From Manihot esculenta (taxonomy: Eukaryota > Streptophyta > Magnoliopsida > Malpighiales > Euphorbiaceae), in assembly GCF_001659605.2 (NCBI RefSeq), contig NC_035168.2, forward strand, positions 12,339,862 to 12,403,861: 64,000 bases of DNA. The letters run 5' to 3'. This document shows, one piece after another, positions 1 to 13,600 of the stretch (the first letter of the stretch is position 1; the number at the start of each line of letters is the position of its first letter). Both the position numbers and the translations under genes were made by a program. The notes under the pieces are model-generated. The model ran no database searches, had not been told where the DNA came from, and saw only the letters and a list, made by a program, of their open reading frames with translations.

Positions 1-339
1 ATAGTGGCTGGCCAGGCCACGTTCGGGGGCCGAATGTGCCTCCGCATGCATGCCATGTTTGGCGGCCGAACTTGAGGTTCGGCGGCTGAACCTGGACTTC
101 CCTCACTTATGCCTTCGGGGGCCTAAGGCTCACCCGAAACACATGCATGTTCGGCGGCCGAACCTGAGCTTTCCTCCAAGGTTGTTTTTATTCAAAAACT
201 CATTTCTTTTTCATTCAAAATCATCAAAAACCTTAAAACATCTCATGAAAACATGGTTTTACCCTTCTAGAGGTCTCCGACATCCGAGATTCCACCGGAC
301 GGTAGGAATTCCAATACCGGAGTCTAGCCGGGTATTACA
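1..339 (-). repeat. Element A 3' LTR, U3 end (cut by window edge)
   Basis: On the minus strand this LTR begins TGTAATACCCGGC (read down from 339), and the window cuts it next to the TATA box. It contains TTCGGCGGCCGAA-type modules. Compared with the partner LTR at 37010-37323 it has about 20 extra bases holding one additional module near 60-85. The polypurine tract follows directly at 340. Confidence 0.85.
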
Positions 340-376
340 TTCTCCCCCCCTTAAGAACATTCATCCCCGAATGTTC
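340..376 (-). other. Element A polypurine tract and adjacent hairpin
   Basis: The polypurine tract (AAGGGGGGGAGAA on the minus strand) abuts the LTR and would prime plus-strand DNA synthesis. Bases 355-376 form an inverted repeat, GAACATTC with GAATGTTC around a short loop. The same arrangement is present before the tract in B, C, D and H. Confidence 0.75.
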
Positions 377-447
377 CTCAACTAACACATAGCATGGCAT
401 ACACATAACATACACATAAAACACATAGAACTCACAAGGGACAAACC

Positions 448-2041
448 TCAGAAAAGATAAGGGTATTGCTGGAGCATGGACTCCCGTGTCTCCCAGGTGC
501 GCTCTTCCATATTGTGGTGGTTCCATAGGACTTTCACCATCGGGATTTCCTTGTTTCTTAGCTTTCTGATCTGGGTGTCTATGATCCGCACTGGCTGCTC
601 AACATAGGTGAGATCCTCTTGGATCTCCACATCAGGCTCACTAAGAACCTTGCCCGAATCTGACACAAATTTCCTCAACATTGAAACATGGAAAACCGGA
701 TGGATTCTTGCCATTGAAGCAGGCAAATCTAGCTTGTACGACACATTCCCAATCTTCTGCAAGATTTCGAAGGGTCCGATGTATCGTGGGGCTAGTTTAC
801 CTTTCTTCCCAAAGCAACCACTCCTTTCATTGGAGACACCTTGAGCAATACCAGATCCCCCTCCTGAAACTCTACCTGTCTTCTGCGGATGTCTGCATAA
901 CTCTTCTATCTGCTTGCAGCAGTCTTGATTCTCTCTCTGATTACGGGTACCACCCTGCTGGTGATTTCTACAAGCTCAGGCCCTGCCAAGGCCTTTTCTC
1001 CAACTTCCTCCCAGCAAACAGGTGACCTGCACTTCCTCCCATATAAAGCTTCATATGGAGCCAGCCCGATGCTAGCATGATGGCTATTATTGTAGGCAAA
1101 CTCCACCAAAGGTAGATGCTGCCTCCAAGAACCGCCGAAGTCCAGCACACACATTCTAAGCATATCCTCGATAGTCTGGATGGTCCTTTCGGACTGTCCG
1201 TCCGTCTGGGGGTGGAAGGCAGTACTGAAATCCAACCTAGTACCCATGGCATTCTGCAGACTCCGCCAAAACCTGGAGGTGAACTGGGGCCCTCTGTCCG
1301 ACACTATCGAAGCCGGAACCCCATGCAGCCTGACGATCTCATCCACATATACCTGCGGCAACTTGTCCACAGAGTAGCCACTCCTGACAGGGATGAAGTG
1401 AGCAGATTTGGTGAGTCTGTCCACAATCACCCATATGGAGTCCAATCTGTTGGACGCTGCCGGTAACCCCACTACGAAGTCCATAGCTATATTCTCCCAT
1501 TTCCACTCTGGAATAGGTAGCGGGTTAAGCATTCCAGCCGGCTTCTGATGTTCCAGCTTCACCCTCTGACACACTTCGCAGGCTGACACGAACTGTGCCA
1601 CTTCTTTCTTCATCGCTGGCCACCAATAAACTTTCTTCAAATCTTGATACATCTTGGTGGCTCCGGGGTGAACGCTGTATCTTGCATTATGAGCCTCCCT
1701 CATAATGTCTCCTTTTAGCCCTATGTCATCTGGTACACACAATCGACTCCCATAGCGGAGGATCCCCTTACTGTCAAATCTGAACTCACTGTCCTTGCCT
1801 GACTGAACAGTCCTGGCAATCTTCACTAACTCTGGGTCCTCATGCTGTTTCTGAGCCACTTGCTCCAGAAACACAGGTGTCACTCTCATCTGGGCCACTA
1901 AAGCACCTGTACCAGACAACTCCATCTGTAGACCTTCATCTATGAGCTTGTAAAACTCCTTCACCACGGGTCTCCTCTCTGCCGATATGTGGGATAAACT
2001 GCCTAGTGACTTCTGGCTTAAGGCGTCTGCCACAACATTCG
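448..2041 (-). pseudogene. pol: Element A pol, 3' part: RNase H tail, integrase and chromodomain
   Basis: Read on the minus strand, 2041 to 906 is open. It encodes the end of RNase H (VADALSQKS near 2033), the integrase zinc region (CEVCQRV) and the integrase core with the DFVVGLP, SDRGPQF and SERTIQ blocks that carry the D,D35E residues. A TAG at 906-908 replaces a Gln codon. A one-base loss near 813 then shifts the frame, and 762-448 encodes the end of integrase and the chromodomain, finishing in QQYPYLF. The upstream reverse transcriptase lies across the B insertion, from 21369. This is a decayed copy that cannot give full integrase. Confidence 0.85.
2037..2041. other. Target-site duplication of element B, left copy (ATTCG)
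   Basis: ATTCG immediately precedes B's LTR end here and is repeated at 21364-21368 directly after the other LTR. Removing B and one copy restores A's pol reading, which proves B inserted into A. Confidence 0.95.
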
Positions 2042-2690
2042 TGTAACGACCCGGAAATCCGACCCGTTACCGGCGCTAGGATCTAGATCGGCTTAAGGCC
2101 GCCGGGACCCGTAGCAAGCCTACATACCTCCTGTAAACCTGTGGAATCCCATACATAACAACATATACATGATCTGTAAAAATTTTCTTTTCTCTTATCC
2201 AAGCAAAACCTGTGCATGCACAAAATCATATATAAACCCCACACTGGAGTCCTCATCAAATACTCCAATGGGGTATCATCATCATACATATCAGCTTGGA
2301 TAATCATGGTCATTAACATCATTACTCATTAAATACTCTGTACATAATGGGGATTCACACACCTCTAGGTCAAGCACTACTATAATCCTCAATACATCAT
2401 CAAAATCATTAATTACATTACATGGTCATAAGTACTCATTACATCATGTTCATGTCCACTACTATCTATTACAACATACATGACTTAACTTCACTCTAGC
2501 CGACTTCCCGATCTATCCTGTACCTGCAACTCTGGGGATAAAGGGAGTGGGGTGAGCTACTAGAGCCCAGTGAGCAGAATAATAAAACGTCAATTTATAT
2601 CATGCTTTCATGTATGCGCCATAACACAAACATTTCACAACAAGGATGAACTTGTCACCATTTAGCCTCTATCTTTCTTACTTAAACATG

Positions 2691-2778
2691 CCGGGGGCGT
2701 AGAGCCGTAGCAGGCACACCCGGACTTCCATAATCTGTCATAGTGCCAGGGGCGTAGAGCCGTAGCAGGCACACCTGG
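2691..2778 (-). other. Tandem stem-loops in B 3' LTR
   Basis: There are two copies of a roughly 35-base hairpin. The first pairs CCGGG (2691-2695) with CCCGG (2719-2723). The second pairs CCAGG (2746-2750) with CCTGG (2774-2778). The pairing base has changed on both sides, which is a compensatory change. Confidence 0.6.
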
Positions 2779-3175
2779 ACTCACATAGGCTATCATGACA
2801 TACAAGGGCTAATGGATCATTCAACATTCATCCACATCAACAACAAGTATGCAATGCAACATATTCGTGAATTCTAATGCAAACAACCTAACATATCTCA
2901 TGGCATTCATGATGCGTGAATCATGCTAAAACATTTCATTAATTTTCTTTAAAACTTAAAGTTTATTCCACTCACCTCTGGCTAGCTCTGAAGAGACTCT
3001 GAAGCAGCTGGCTCACTGCTGGGGGTCTCGGTTCCTCGGGTCCGAACCTACACAGGTGGACTCAAATGAGGGACCAAACATACATGAACATGACTCTAAA
3101 ATATTCCCCAAAAACCCCCCTAAAACATCCTGAAAACATCACATGAAAACATGTAAGAAATGGCTGAACAGGGCA

Positions 3176-3365
3176 CTTTCGGCGGCAGGTTCGGCGGCCG
3201 AAAGTCCCTCTGCAGCCGAAAGTCATGCAGGTTCGGCGGCACTTTCGGCGGCCGAACCTCCCAGACAGAGACGAAACTTGAGTTTCGGGGGCAGGCTTCG
3301 GCAGCCAAAACTGCCTCCACAAGGGGGTTCGGCGGCCGAACCTGAGTTTCTGCCGAAGGGCAGAA
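3176..3365 (-). repeat. TTCGGCGGCCGAA module cluster, downstream set, in B 3' LTR
   Basis: Several modules of the form TTCGGCGGCCGAA, with variants, are separated by 10-40 bases. They fall inside candidate intron 1 of this LTR (3637 down to 3048). Confidence 0.85.
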
Positions 3366-4232
3366 ACTTGGCTCCCTTGTGTCCACAGCCTCCAAAACGC
3401 CTCAAAACATGCATAAACTTGTCTCTACACATGCATACACATCATACCTCACACCTAGGGGTCTCAAACTATAATACACCCCAACTACAACACTTCAAAC
3501 AACACATTTCCAACATACATTGTACAAATCACATCATAAACCCATAAACCTAACAACAAGCCTAAACATGCATTCTACCCCATCAACTTGCATAAAACTT
3601 TCAAAAAAACATAAAAGAAGCATAGATCGAAGCTTACCTCTTGAAGATCGAGAGGAAGAACGACCCTAGCTCGGAAAATGGAGGGATTTAGCTCCAAGAC
3701 TTCCAAGCTCCAAACTTGCTTAAAAACACTCAAAAACTTTTGTGGAACCTTAAAACTCAAAGAAAAAGGTGGGGATTGAAGGAAAAACACAAGATTTGGG
3801 AGAGGGAGGTCGGAAGCTCGCTGAGGTCGAAAATGGGAGAAAACTCTCCCATTTCGGCTAAGTGCCCCTTTTATAGGTGGCTGGCCAGGCCACGTTCGGG
3901 GGCCGAAGGTGCCTCCGCATGCATGCAAGGTTCGGCGGCCAAACTTGGAGTTCGGCGGCCGAACCTGCATTTCCCTCACTCAAAATTTTCGGGCGCCTAA
4001 AGTCCCTCCGAAAGCATGCATGTTCGGCGGCCGAACCTCAAAGTTCGGCGGCCGAACCTGGGTTTTCCTCCAAAGATTGTTCATGCAAAAACTCATTTAA
4101 TTCTTACTTAAAAACATGAAATACATTAAAACATTTCATAAAATCATAGTTTTACCCTTCTAGAGGTCTCCGACAACCGAGATTCCACCGGACGGTAGGA
4201 ATCCCGATACCGGAGTCTAGCCGGGTATTACA

Positions 4233-4269
4233 TTCTCCCCCCCTTAAGAACATTCATCCCCGAATGTTC
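4233..4269 (-). other. Element B polypurine tract and pre-tract hairpin
   Basis: A G-rich tract on the minus strand abuts the 3' LTR. An inverted repeat, GAACATTC/GAATGTTC, occupies 4248-4269. Confidence 0.75.
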
Positions 4270-4346
4270 CTCAACTAACACATGAAACATGGCATCAACA
4301 TGGTATAAACATAACATACAGACACTCAAAACAACTAACACTCACC

Positions 4347-7300
4347 TCAAAACAGATGGGGGTATTGCTGGAGCATAGACTCCCGGGTCTCCCAGGTGCA
4401 TTCCTCTAAGTTGTGGTGGTTCCAAAGGACCTTCACCATCGGGATTTCCTTGTTCCTCAGCTTTCTGATCTGGGTGTCTAGGATCCGCACTGGCTGTTCT
4501 ACATAGGTGAGATCCTCATGGATCTCCATATCAGGCTCACTAAGAACCTTTCCAGGATCCGACACGTACTTCCGTAACAGAGAAACATGAAAAACCGGAT
4601 GGATTCTCTCCATCGAAGCAGGCAAGTCTAGCTTGTACGACACATTACCGACTCTCTGAAGCACCTCGAAAGGACCGATGTACCGTGGAGCTAACTTACC
4701 CTTCTTCCCAAACCGAACCACTCCTTTCATAGGAGACACCTTGAGCAAAACCAAATCCCCCTCCTGAAACTCTAGCTGTCTTCTGCGGATATCTGCATAA
4801 CTCTTCTGCCGACTAGCAGCAGTCTTGATCCTCTCTCTGATTATGGGTACCACCCTACTGGTAAGCTCTACTAACTCCGGACCCGCAAGAGTCCTCTCTC
4901 CTACTTCCTCCCAGCAGATAGGTGATCTGCACTTCCTCCCATACAAAGCTTCATATGGAGCCATCCCTATGCTAGCATGATAGCTGTTATTGTAGGCAAA
5001 CTCCACCAAAGGTAGATGCTGCCTCCAAGAACCGCCAAAATCTAGCACACACATTCTGAGCATATCCTCTATTGTCTGGATGGTCCTCTCTGACTGTCCG
5101 TCTGTCTGTGGGTGGAAGGCAGTACTGAAGTCTAATCTGGTACCCATAGCGTTCTGCAGACTCCGTCAAAACCTGGAGGTGAACTGGGGCCCTCTATCTG
5201 ACACTATAGATACCGGGACCCCATGCAGTCTGACAATCTCATCTACGTACACCTGCGCCAACTTGTCCACAGAGTAACCACTCCTGACAGGGATGAAGTG
5301 AGCAGATTTGGTGAGTCTATCCACAATCACCCATATGGAGTCCAATCTGTTGGACGTCACCGGTAACCCCACTACGAAGTCCATAGCTATATTCTCCCAT
5401 TTCCACTCTGGAATCGGTAGTGGGTTCAATATTCCAGCCGGCTTCTGATGCTCTAGTTTCACCCTCTGACACACATCGCAGGCTGACACGAACAGTGCCA
5501 CGTCCTTCTTCATAGCTGGCCACCAATACACTCTCTTCAGATCCTGATACATCTTGGTGGCTCCAGGGTGAACACTATACCTGGTATTATGGGCTTCCCC
5601 CATAATATCTCCCTTCAGACCAATGTCATCTGGCACACATAATCTGTTCCCGTAGCGGAGGATTCCCTTATCATCAAACTTGAACTCATTACTCTGGCCT
5701 GACTGAACCGTTCTGGCTATCCTGACCAACTCTGGGTCCTCATGCTGTTTCTGAGCTACCTGCTCCAGAAACACGGGTGTCACTCTCATCTGAGCCACCA
5801 AGGCACCTGTGCCAGACAACTCCAACTGTAGTCCCTCACTCATAAGTCTGTGGAACTCCTTCACCACCGGCCTCCTCTCTGCTGAAATGTGGGATAGACT
5901 GCCGAGTGATTTCCGGCTTAGGGCGTCTGCCACAACATTCGCCTTACCCGGATGGTACTGAATCTTGCAATCATAGTCACTCAACAGCTCTACCCATCTC
6001 CTCTGCCTCATGTTCAGTTCTCTCTGACTCAGGATGTACTGCAGGCTCTTATGATCTGTGAAGATCTCACACTTTACCCCATAAAGGTAATGCCTCCACA
6101 TCTTGAGTGCAAAGATCACTGCTGCCATCTCTAGGTCATGTGTGGGGTAATTCAGCTCATGCTTCTTCAGCTGCCTAGAAGCATAAGCGATCACCCTCTC
6201 ATTCTGCATTAGCACACAACCCAGTCCCACACGGGACGCATCACAATATACTGAGAAGTCATCATCACTTTTTGGCAGAGCTAACACCGGTGCTGAAGTC
6301 AACCTCCTCTTAAGCTCCTCAAAGCTTTCCTCACACTGATCGGTCCATATGAACTTCTGATTCTTCTTTGTCAATTTGGTCATAGGAGCAGCAATCTTTG
6401 AGAAGTCCTGAACGAACCTCCTGTAGTAACCTGCTAAACCCAGAAAACTCTTGATCTCGGTCACTGTGGTGGGTCTAGGCCAGTTAGCTACAGCCTCTAC
6501 CTTCTTGGGGTCTACTTCAATACCCTGTTCTGACACAATGTGCCCCAAGAATGAAATGCTCCTAAGCCAAAACTCACACTTGGAGAACTTGGCATACAAG
6601 CCATGCTCTCTCAAGGTCTGCAAAACTGTCCTCAGGTGATGGGCATGCTCCTCTGCATTTCTGGAGTACACTAAGATATCATCTACGAAGACAATAACGA
6701 AGTGATCCAGATACTGACTGAATACTCTGTTCATGAGGTCCATGAATGCTGCAGGGGCGTTGGTCAACCCAAACGGCATCACAAGGAACTCATAGTGCCC
6801 ATACCTGGTCCTGAAAGCTGTCTTCGGTACATCTTCATTCCTTATCCTCAACTGATGGTACCCTGATCTCAGATCTATTTTGGAGAAACAACCTGCTCCT
6901 GCTAGCTGGTCGAATAGATCGTCGATCCTCGGCAAAGGGTACTTGTTCTTGGTAGTGACCTTGTTCAACTGTCTGTAGTCGATACAAAGTCTGAGGGATC
7001 CATCCTTCTTCCTCACAAACAAAACCGGAGCACCCCAAGGTGAAGTACTCGGTCGGATGAAACCCTTATCTACCAGCTCTTGCAACTGTTCCTTCAGTTC
7101 TTTCAATTCAGCTGGTGCCATCCTGTAGGGAGGGATAGAGATCGGTCTGGTACCAGGCATTAACTCAATCTCGAACTCTATCTCCCTAGCAGGTGGTAAC
7201 CCTGGCAGCTCGTCTGGGAAAACATCTAAGAACTCACTTACCACAGGCACTGAGGCGGGCTCTCTGACATGACTATCTAACTCCCTCACATGAGCTAGAA

Positions 7301-8375
7301 ACCCCTGACATCCCCTCCTAAGCAACCTACGAGCCTGAAGAACTGAGATCAGACCTCTAGGTGTACCCCTCTTGTCTCCTCTGAAGACGACCTCTGACCC
7401 ATCCTGATCTCTGAATCTGACTACCTTGTCTCTACAGTCCAAGGTAGCACTATGGGTCGATAACCAATCCATCCCTAGAATGACGTCAAAATCTGTCAAG
7501 TCTAGAACCACAAGGTCGGCGGAAAGACATCTTCCCTCTATGAAAACTGGACTACATTGGCAGACTGCCTCTGCCACTGACGGGTCACACTTGGGTCCAC
7601 TGACCCATAGGGGACACTCTAACCCAGAGACCATCAATCCTACCCTCTCCACGACTCTCGGAGCAATAAAAGAATGAGATGCACCCGGGTCCATTAAGGC
7701 ATACACATCAGAACAACCAATGATGAGATTACCTGCCACCACGGTGTTGGATGTGTTGGCCTCCTGCTGAGTCATAGTGAAGATCCGTGCCGGAGCTGAT
7801 GGACCTTCACCTCTGTATCCTGCTGATGAAGAGGCTGACCCTCTCCCTCTGCCTCTGCCACTGGCCTGTGTTGCGGCTGGAGCTACTGGCTGCACCACAC
7901 TGCCGGAGGCTGTCTGCTGAGACGGTGCTGCAAAGGCTGCTCTAGGACAATCTCGAGCCAAATGACCCGCCTGCCCGCACCTGAAACAAGTGTTTGTCCC
8001 TGCCAGACATACTCCCTTGTGTGGTCTCTCACATCTCATACATGCTGTAACCTCTGCGCCAGAGCTTGAGCCACTGCCTAAACCCAGACCTGACTTGATC
8101 TTGTTCCAGAACTTATTCTTCTTAGATTTTCTGTGGCCTCTGTCCCACTTCTTACTGCCTGCAACTGCTGCACTCAGAGAAGAAGAGTCTAACCTTTCCC
8201 CACCCGGGGTCTTGGAACCAGAAGACTGTGCCACTGACTGTTTTACCTTCCCCTCAACGATAGCACTAGCCTCCATTCTCCTAGCCATATCTACTATGGC
8301 ATGGAAACTCTCCCTCTCTGCTGACTGTATCAAAGAGGAATACCTGGAGTGCAGCCTCATAATATATCTACTTGA
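4347..8375 (-). pseudogene. gag-pol: Element B gag (C-terminal part) and pol, one nonsense codon
   Basis: This is the downstream part of B's polyprotein after the C insertion. In order it encodes the end of capsid, two zinc knuckles ([12 protein letters not shown] and [14 protein letters not shown]), protease with [11 protein letters not shown], reverse transcriptase with FVDD, RNase H, integrase with the HHCC zinc region and D,D35E core, and a chromodomain ending in QQYPHLF. The only break I find is a TGA at 5166-5168 replacing the Trp of the block RFWRSLQ in integrase; the frame resumes unchanged below it. With the upstream part at 17928-18884 the coding length is a multiple of three. Apparent coding above 8380 is LTR of element C read through. 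Confidence 0.9.
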
Positions 8376-8380
8376 CTTCT
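8376..8380. other. Target-site duplication of element C, left copy (CTTCT)
   Basis: CTTCT flanks C here and at 17928-17932. The duplication falls inside B's capsid coding sequence, and collapsing it restores the B frame. Confidence 0.95.
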
Positions 8381-10531
8381 TGTAACAGCCCGGAAACCGA
8401 ACTGCCACCGGCACTAGGATCCAGATCGACTTAAGGTCGCCGGGACCCGTAGTAAGCCTGCTATCCTGTCTGTATACCTGTGAAATCCCATACATGATCA
8501 TACATTTGCTGTAAAAACATAAAACTTTTCTTCATTCCAAGGCTTAACCTGTGCGTGCACTCTTCCTGTTCTCTACTAATCCCTACTAGAGCTCCTCATG
8601 GCTCTAGGCGGATCAATCTCATAATGTGAAGCCTGGTTTTTCTCATAAACATACAACAATAAAAAAACATACATAAACTGATCATGTGACTCCACAAAGG
8701 GATTACAATTCTTATAGTCAAGCACCATGCTATACACTATACATAAACCTTATCTCTTTACATTTACATGTCCACACTAGCTATTACACCACTCTGTACT
8801 CTTCCTGTACCCTGCTGAGTTCTCTCTGATCTCTGAACCTGCACAACTGAAGTTAGGGGAGAGGGATGAGCTACGATAGCCCAGTGAGTAGAATAGGCAA
8901 ATACAGGTGATAAAACATGCTCTCATGGAATGCAACACATAAGCACATCACCTCGGCCGGACGGATCAAAACTCCCTCTATATCATCTGGGGTACCTAAG
9001 TACCATGTGCCTGGTCCCCGTAGGGCTGTTCCAGGTCTTTGTGTGCCTGGTCCCCGTAGGGCTGTTCCAGGTCTTTCCTCTGAGGGCTAATGAATCCTCA
9101 CGAAGTCCGTGCCGCCTCACATAAGCAATGTACAAGGAGCAGTGCCAAGTACAAGGATAAATGCAATGCATCATCTTTGTGTACACTAATGCACTCACCC
9201 TAAAGCATATTCATGATGCATGAAGCATGATAAAATATCAGTTCTCATATTAAAACATTAAGTTAATTTCCACTCACCTGGTTATCTCTGAACTGACTCT
9301 GCAGGTTCTGACACTAGACTCACTGCTGACTTCCCTGATTCCTCTGGTCCGTTCCTACACAGGTGGACTCAAATGAGGGACTAAACTCACTCAAGAACAT
9401 CTCTACGAAACTCCCCAAAACCCCTCTAAACAAACCTCAAATCATCACATAAAACATGCAAAAGAAAGCTGGACAGGGCACTTTCGGCGGCAGGTTCGGC
9501 GGCCGAAACCCCACTCCAGAGACGAAACTCATGCATGTTCGGCGGCACCTTCGGCGGCCGAAGGTCTCGTCCAGAGACGAAACTCACACACTTTCGGCGG
9601 CCGAACGCCCTCTTTCGGCGGCCGAAAGTCCCTTTCTAAACCGAAAGCCTAGCTTTCGGGGGCAACCTTTGGCAGCCGAACTGCCTCCACAAAGGGTTCA
9701 GCGGCCGAACCTTCCTTCGGCGGCCGAACCTGGTTTTGCCCGAAGGGCAGAACCCTGCTCTGTTTCATGCAAACTTTGCCCAAAAACCTACCAACATGCA
9801 CATCAACTACTCCCAACTAGCATATACACATATATATGCACAAAGGGGTCTAAAACTATCCTAAAACCCCAAACAAACATAACACACAACACTTAATCAT
9901 GCTGGAACACCACAAATCACCAAAAACCTCACCGAAACCTAAACATGCATACTACCCATACAAACTTCATAAAACCTTTCAAAATCATCAAAGAAGCTCA
10001 GGATCTTCACTTACCTCTTACACAACTTGAGGATGAAGGATCCTAACGTGGAGATATGAAGAAAAGCTCTTCCAAAGCTCCAAGCTTCAAACTTTGGTTC
10101 TTTTGCTCAAAACCTTCATAAATCATCAAAACTCTTAAAACTCTTGAAAGATTTGATGAAAATCATGGAAAACATGAAAGTCAACATAGGAGAGGCTGAA
10201 ACTCACCTCTGGCTGCAAGTGGAGGAGAAATAACCTCCTTCCACCGACCCTTGGCCCTTTTATAGGTGGCTGGCCAGACCACCTTCGGCAGCCGAACGTG
10301 AAGCCGCAACCATGCAATGTTCGGCGGCCGAAAGTGCCCTTCGGCGGCCGAACCTTTGCATTTCTCCCTTGTTGCTTTTCTGTCAAAATTCAAGTCTTTT
10401 AACCCTTCAAAACATGAAAACCAATGAAAATACCTTAAAAAACATATGTATTACCCTTCTCGAGGGTTCCGACACCCGAGATTCCACCGGACTATAGGAA
10501 TTCCGATGCCGGACTCGAGCCGGGTATTACA
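8381..10531 (-). repeat. Element C 3' LTR (2151 bp)
   Basis: It runs from TGTAATACCCGGC (read from 10531) to the CA end at 8381. It holds the TATA box at 10255-10265, module clusters near 10284-10352 and 9480-9735, and tandem stem-loops at 9010-9071. It is almost identical to 15777-17927. Confidence 0.95.
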
Positions 10532-10568
10532 TTCTCCCCCCCTTAAGAACATTCGTCCCCAAATGTTC
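10532..10568 (-). other. Element C polypurine tract and pre-tract hairpin
   Basis: The purine tract on the minus strand abuts the LTR. The inverted repeat at 10547-10568 keeps its stem through a T-G wobble pair where H has a C-G pair. Confidence 0.75.
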
Positions 10569-10608
10569 CTAACACAATATAAACACAGAGAAAAGGGGAA
10601 AACTAACC

Positions 10609-13600
10609 TTAAAACAGATATGGGTATTGCTGGAGCATGGACTCCCGAGTCTCCCACGTGCACTCTTCTAGGTTGTGGTGGTTCCACAAAACTTTCACCA
10701 TTGGTATCTCCTTGTTTCTCAACTTTCTGATCTGGGTGTCAAGGATCCGCACTGGCTGCTCTACATAGGTGAGATCACTTAAGATTTCCACCTCAGGTTC
10801 ACTAAGAACCTTCTCTGGATCTGACACAAATTTTCTCAACATAGAAACATGGAATACCGGGTGAATTCGTTCCATAGAAGCCGGTAAATCTAGCTTATAC
10901 GATACAGGCCCGATCTTCTGCAAGATCTCAAAGGGACCAATGTACCGTGGGGCCAGTTTACCCTTCTTTCCAAACCGAACCACTCCCTTCATTGGAGACA
11001 CCTTAAGCAATACCATATCCCCCTCCTGGAACTCTATCTGCTTCCTACGGATGTCTGCATAGCTTTTCTGTCTGCTTACAGCTGTTCTGATCCTCTCTCT
11101 GATGATAGGCACTAACTTGCTGGTTATCTCAACTAACTCTGGCCCTGCAAGAGTTTTCTCTCCTACCTCTTCCCAGCAAACAGGTGTTCGGCACTTCCTC
11201 CCATACAAAGCTTCATAAGGAGCCATCCCTATGCTAGCATGATGGCTGTTGTTGTAGGCAAACTCCACCAGAGGTAGATGCTGCCTCCAAGAACCGCCAA
11301 AGTCTAACACACACATTCTCAACATATCTTCAATGGTCTGGATGGTTCTCTCAGACTGACCGTCTGTCTGTGGATGGAAAGCAGTGCTGAAATCCAACCT
11401 TGTGCCCATTTCATTTTGCAGACTCCGCCAAAACCTGGAGGTGAACTGAGGTCCTCGATCTGATACTATCGACACTGGAACTCCATGCAACCTTACTATC
11501 TCGTCTACATACACCTGCGCCAACTTGTCCACAGAGTAGTTACTCCTGACTGGAATGAAGTGAGCAGATTTAGTGAGTCTATCCACAATCACCCAGATGG
11601 AGTCTAGTCTGTTAGACGTCGCCGGTAAGCCCACTACAAAATCCATAGCTATGTTTTCCCATTTCCATTCTGGAATCGGCAGTGGGTTAAGCATTCCAGC
11701 CGGCTTCTGGTGCTCTAGCTTCACCCTTTGACATGTCTCGCAGGCTGACACGAACTGTGCCACTTCTCTCTTCATTGCTGGCCACCAATACACCTTTCTC
11801 AGATCTTGATACATCTTGGTGGCTCCCGGGTGAATACTATACCGTGCATTATGAGCTTCCCTCATAATGTCTGCCTTCAAACTGCTATCATCTGGTACAC
11901 ATAACCTCTTACCGTGCCGAAGAATCCCCTCACTATCAAATCTGAACTCTGCACTGTTGCCCGACTGAACAGTCCTGGCAATCTTCACTAACTCGGGGTC
12001 TTCGTGCTGTTTCAGAGCCACTTGCTCTAGAAACACTGGTGTCACTTTCATCTGTGCGAGCAAAACACCGGTACCAGATAACTGCAACTGTAACCCTTCT
12101 TCCACGAGCTTGTAGAAATCCTTCACCACCGGTCTTCTCTCTACTGCAATGTGGGATAAACTGCCAAGTGACTTTCGACTTAAGGCATCAGCTACAACAT
12201 TAGCCTTACCCGGATGATACTGGATCTTACAATCATAATCACTGAGCAATTCTACCCACCGTCTCTGCCTCAAGTTTAACTCTCTCTGACTTAAGATGTG
12301 CTGCAGGCTCTTATGATCCGTATAGATCTCACATTTTACCCCATAGAGGTAATGCCTCCACATCTTAAGTGCAAAGATAACAGCTGCCATCTCCAGATCG
12401 TGTGTCGGGTAATTCAGCTCGTGCTTCTTCAGCTGTCTAGAAGCATAAGCTATCACTTTATCATTCTGCATCAACACACAACCTAACCCCACTCGGGATG
12501 CATCACAGAACACTGTGAAATCTTCATCACTGATCGGCAGCGCTAACACCGGTGCTGAAGTTAACCGTCTCTTCAACTCTGCAAAACTCTCCTCACATTC
12601 CTCTGACCACACAAACTTCTGATTCTTTCTGGTCAGTCTGGTCATAGGAGCAGCTATCTTCGAGAAGTCCTGAACAAATCTCCGATAGTAGCCTGCCAAA
12701 CCCAGAAAACTCTTGATCTCTGTCACCGTAGTGGGTGTAGGCCAGTTGGCTACTGCCTCTACCTTTTTGGGATCTACTGCTATACCGTCCTCTGATACAA
12801 CATGTCCCAAAAAGGAAATGCTCCTTAACCAGAACTCACACTTGGAGAACTTGGCATACAAGCCATGCTCTCTCAAGGTTTGCAGCACTATCCGAAGATG
12901 CTGGGCATGGTCCTCTGCATTCCTGGAGTACACCAAGATATCATCAATAAAGACGATCACAAAACGATCCAAGTACTCCCTGAAAACCCTGTTCATGAGA
13001 TCCATGAATGCTGCAGGGGCGTTAGTCAACCCGAACGGCATCACAAGGAACTCATAATGCCCATATCTGGTTCGGAAAGCAGTCTTGGATACATCTCCTT
13101 CCCTGATCTTCAACTGGTGGTATCCGGATCTCAGATCTATTTTAGAAAAACAACCTGCTCCTGCCAGCTGGTCGAATAGATCATCGATCCTGGGTAACGG
13201 ATACTTGTTTTTGATCGTGACTTTGTTCAACTGTCTATAGTCGACACAAAGTCTAAGAGGTCCATCCTTCTTTCTGACAAATAATACTGGAGCACCCCAG
13301 GGTGAGGTACTCGGGCGGATGAAACCCTTAGCTACCAAATCCTGTAACTGCTCTTTCAACTCTCGCAACTCTGCTGGTGCCATCCTGTAGGGAGGAATAG
13401 AGATCGGTCTGGCATTGGGCATCAACTCAATCTCGAACTCTATTTCCCTATCCGGTGGTAGTCCTGGAAGCTCTTCAGGAAACAAATCTGGGAAGTCGCT
13501 AACAACTGGTACTGAGGATGGTTCCCTAATCTGACTGTCTAGCTCTCTCACATAAGCTAGGAACCCCTGACACCCCTTCCTTAACATTCTACGAGCCTGG

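Larger units (their letters stand above)
2042..4232 (-). repeat. Element B 3' LTR (2191 bp)
   Basis: A full LTR with TG...CA ends, reading TGTAATACCCGG from 4232 and ending GGTCGTTACA at 2042. On the minus strand it contains a module cluster (about 4066-3893), a TATA box (3876-3865), a second module cluster (3365-3176) and paired stem-loops (2778-2691). It lies downstream of gag-pol, so it would mainly supply the polyadenylation signal. Confidence 0.93.

Noticed and set aside
3176..3365. Regularly spaced palindromic repeats as a CRISPR array
   Set aside because: The modules are 13 bases with uneven spacing and related spacers, in a plant retrotransposon LTR. No cas genes are near.
3143..3547. 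Open frames of 60-150 codons in the LTRs, rich in SAAE, RPPN or FGGR repeats
   Set aside because: They are the module arrays read in different frames. They have no start context, differ between LTR copies and lie in untranslated LTR sequence.
5166..8501. 1111-codon frame beginning at 8501 as the natural start of B pol
   Set aside because: Its first 40 or so codons are element C LTR. B's protein enters from 17928-18884.
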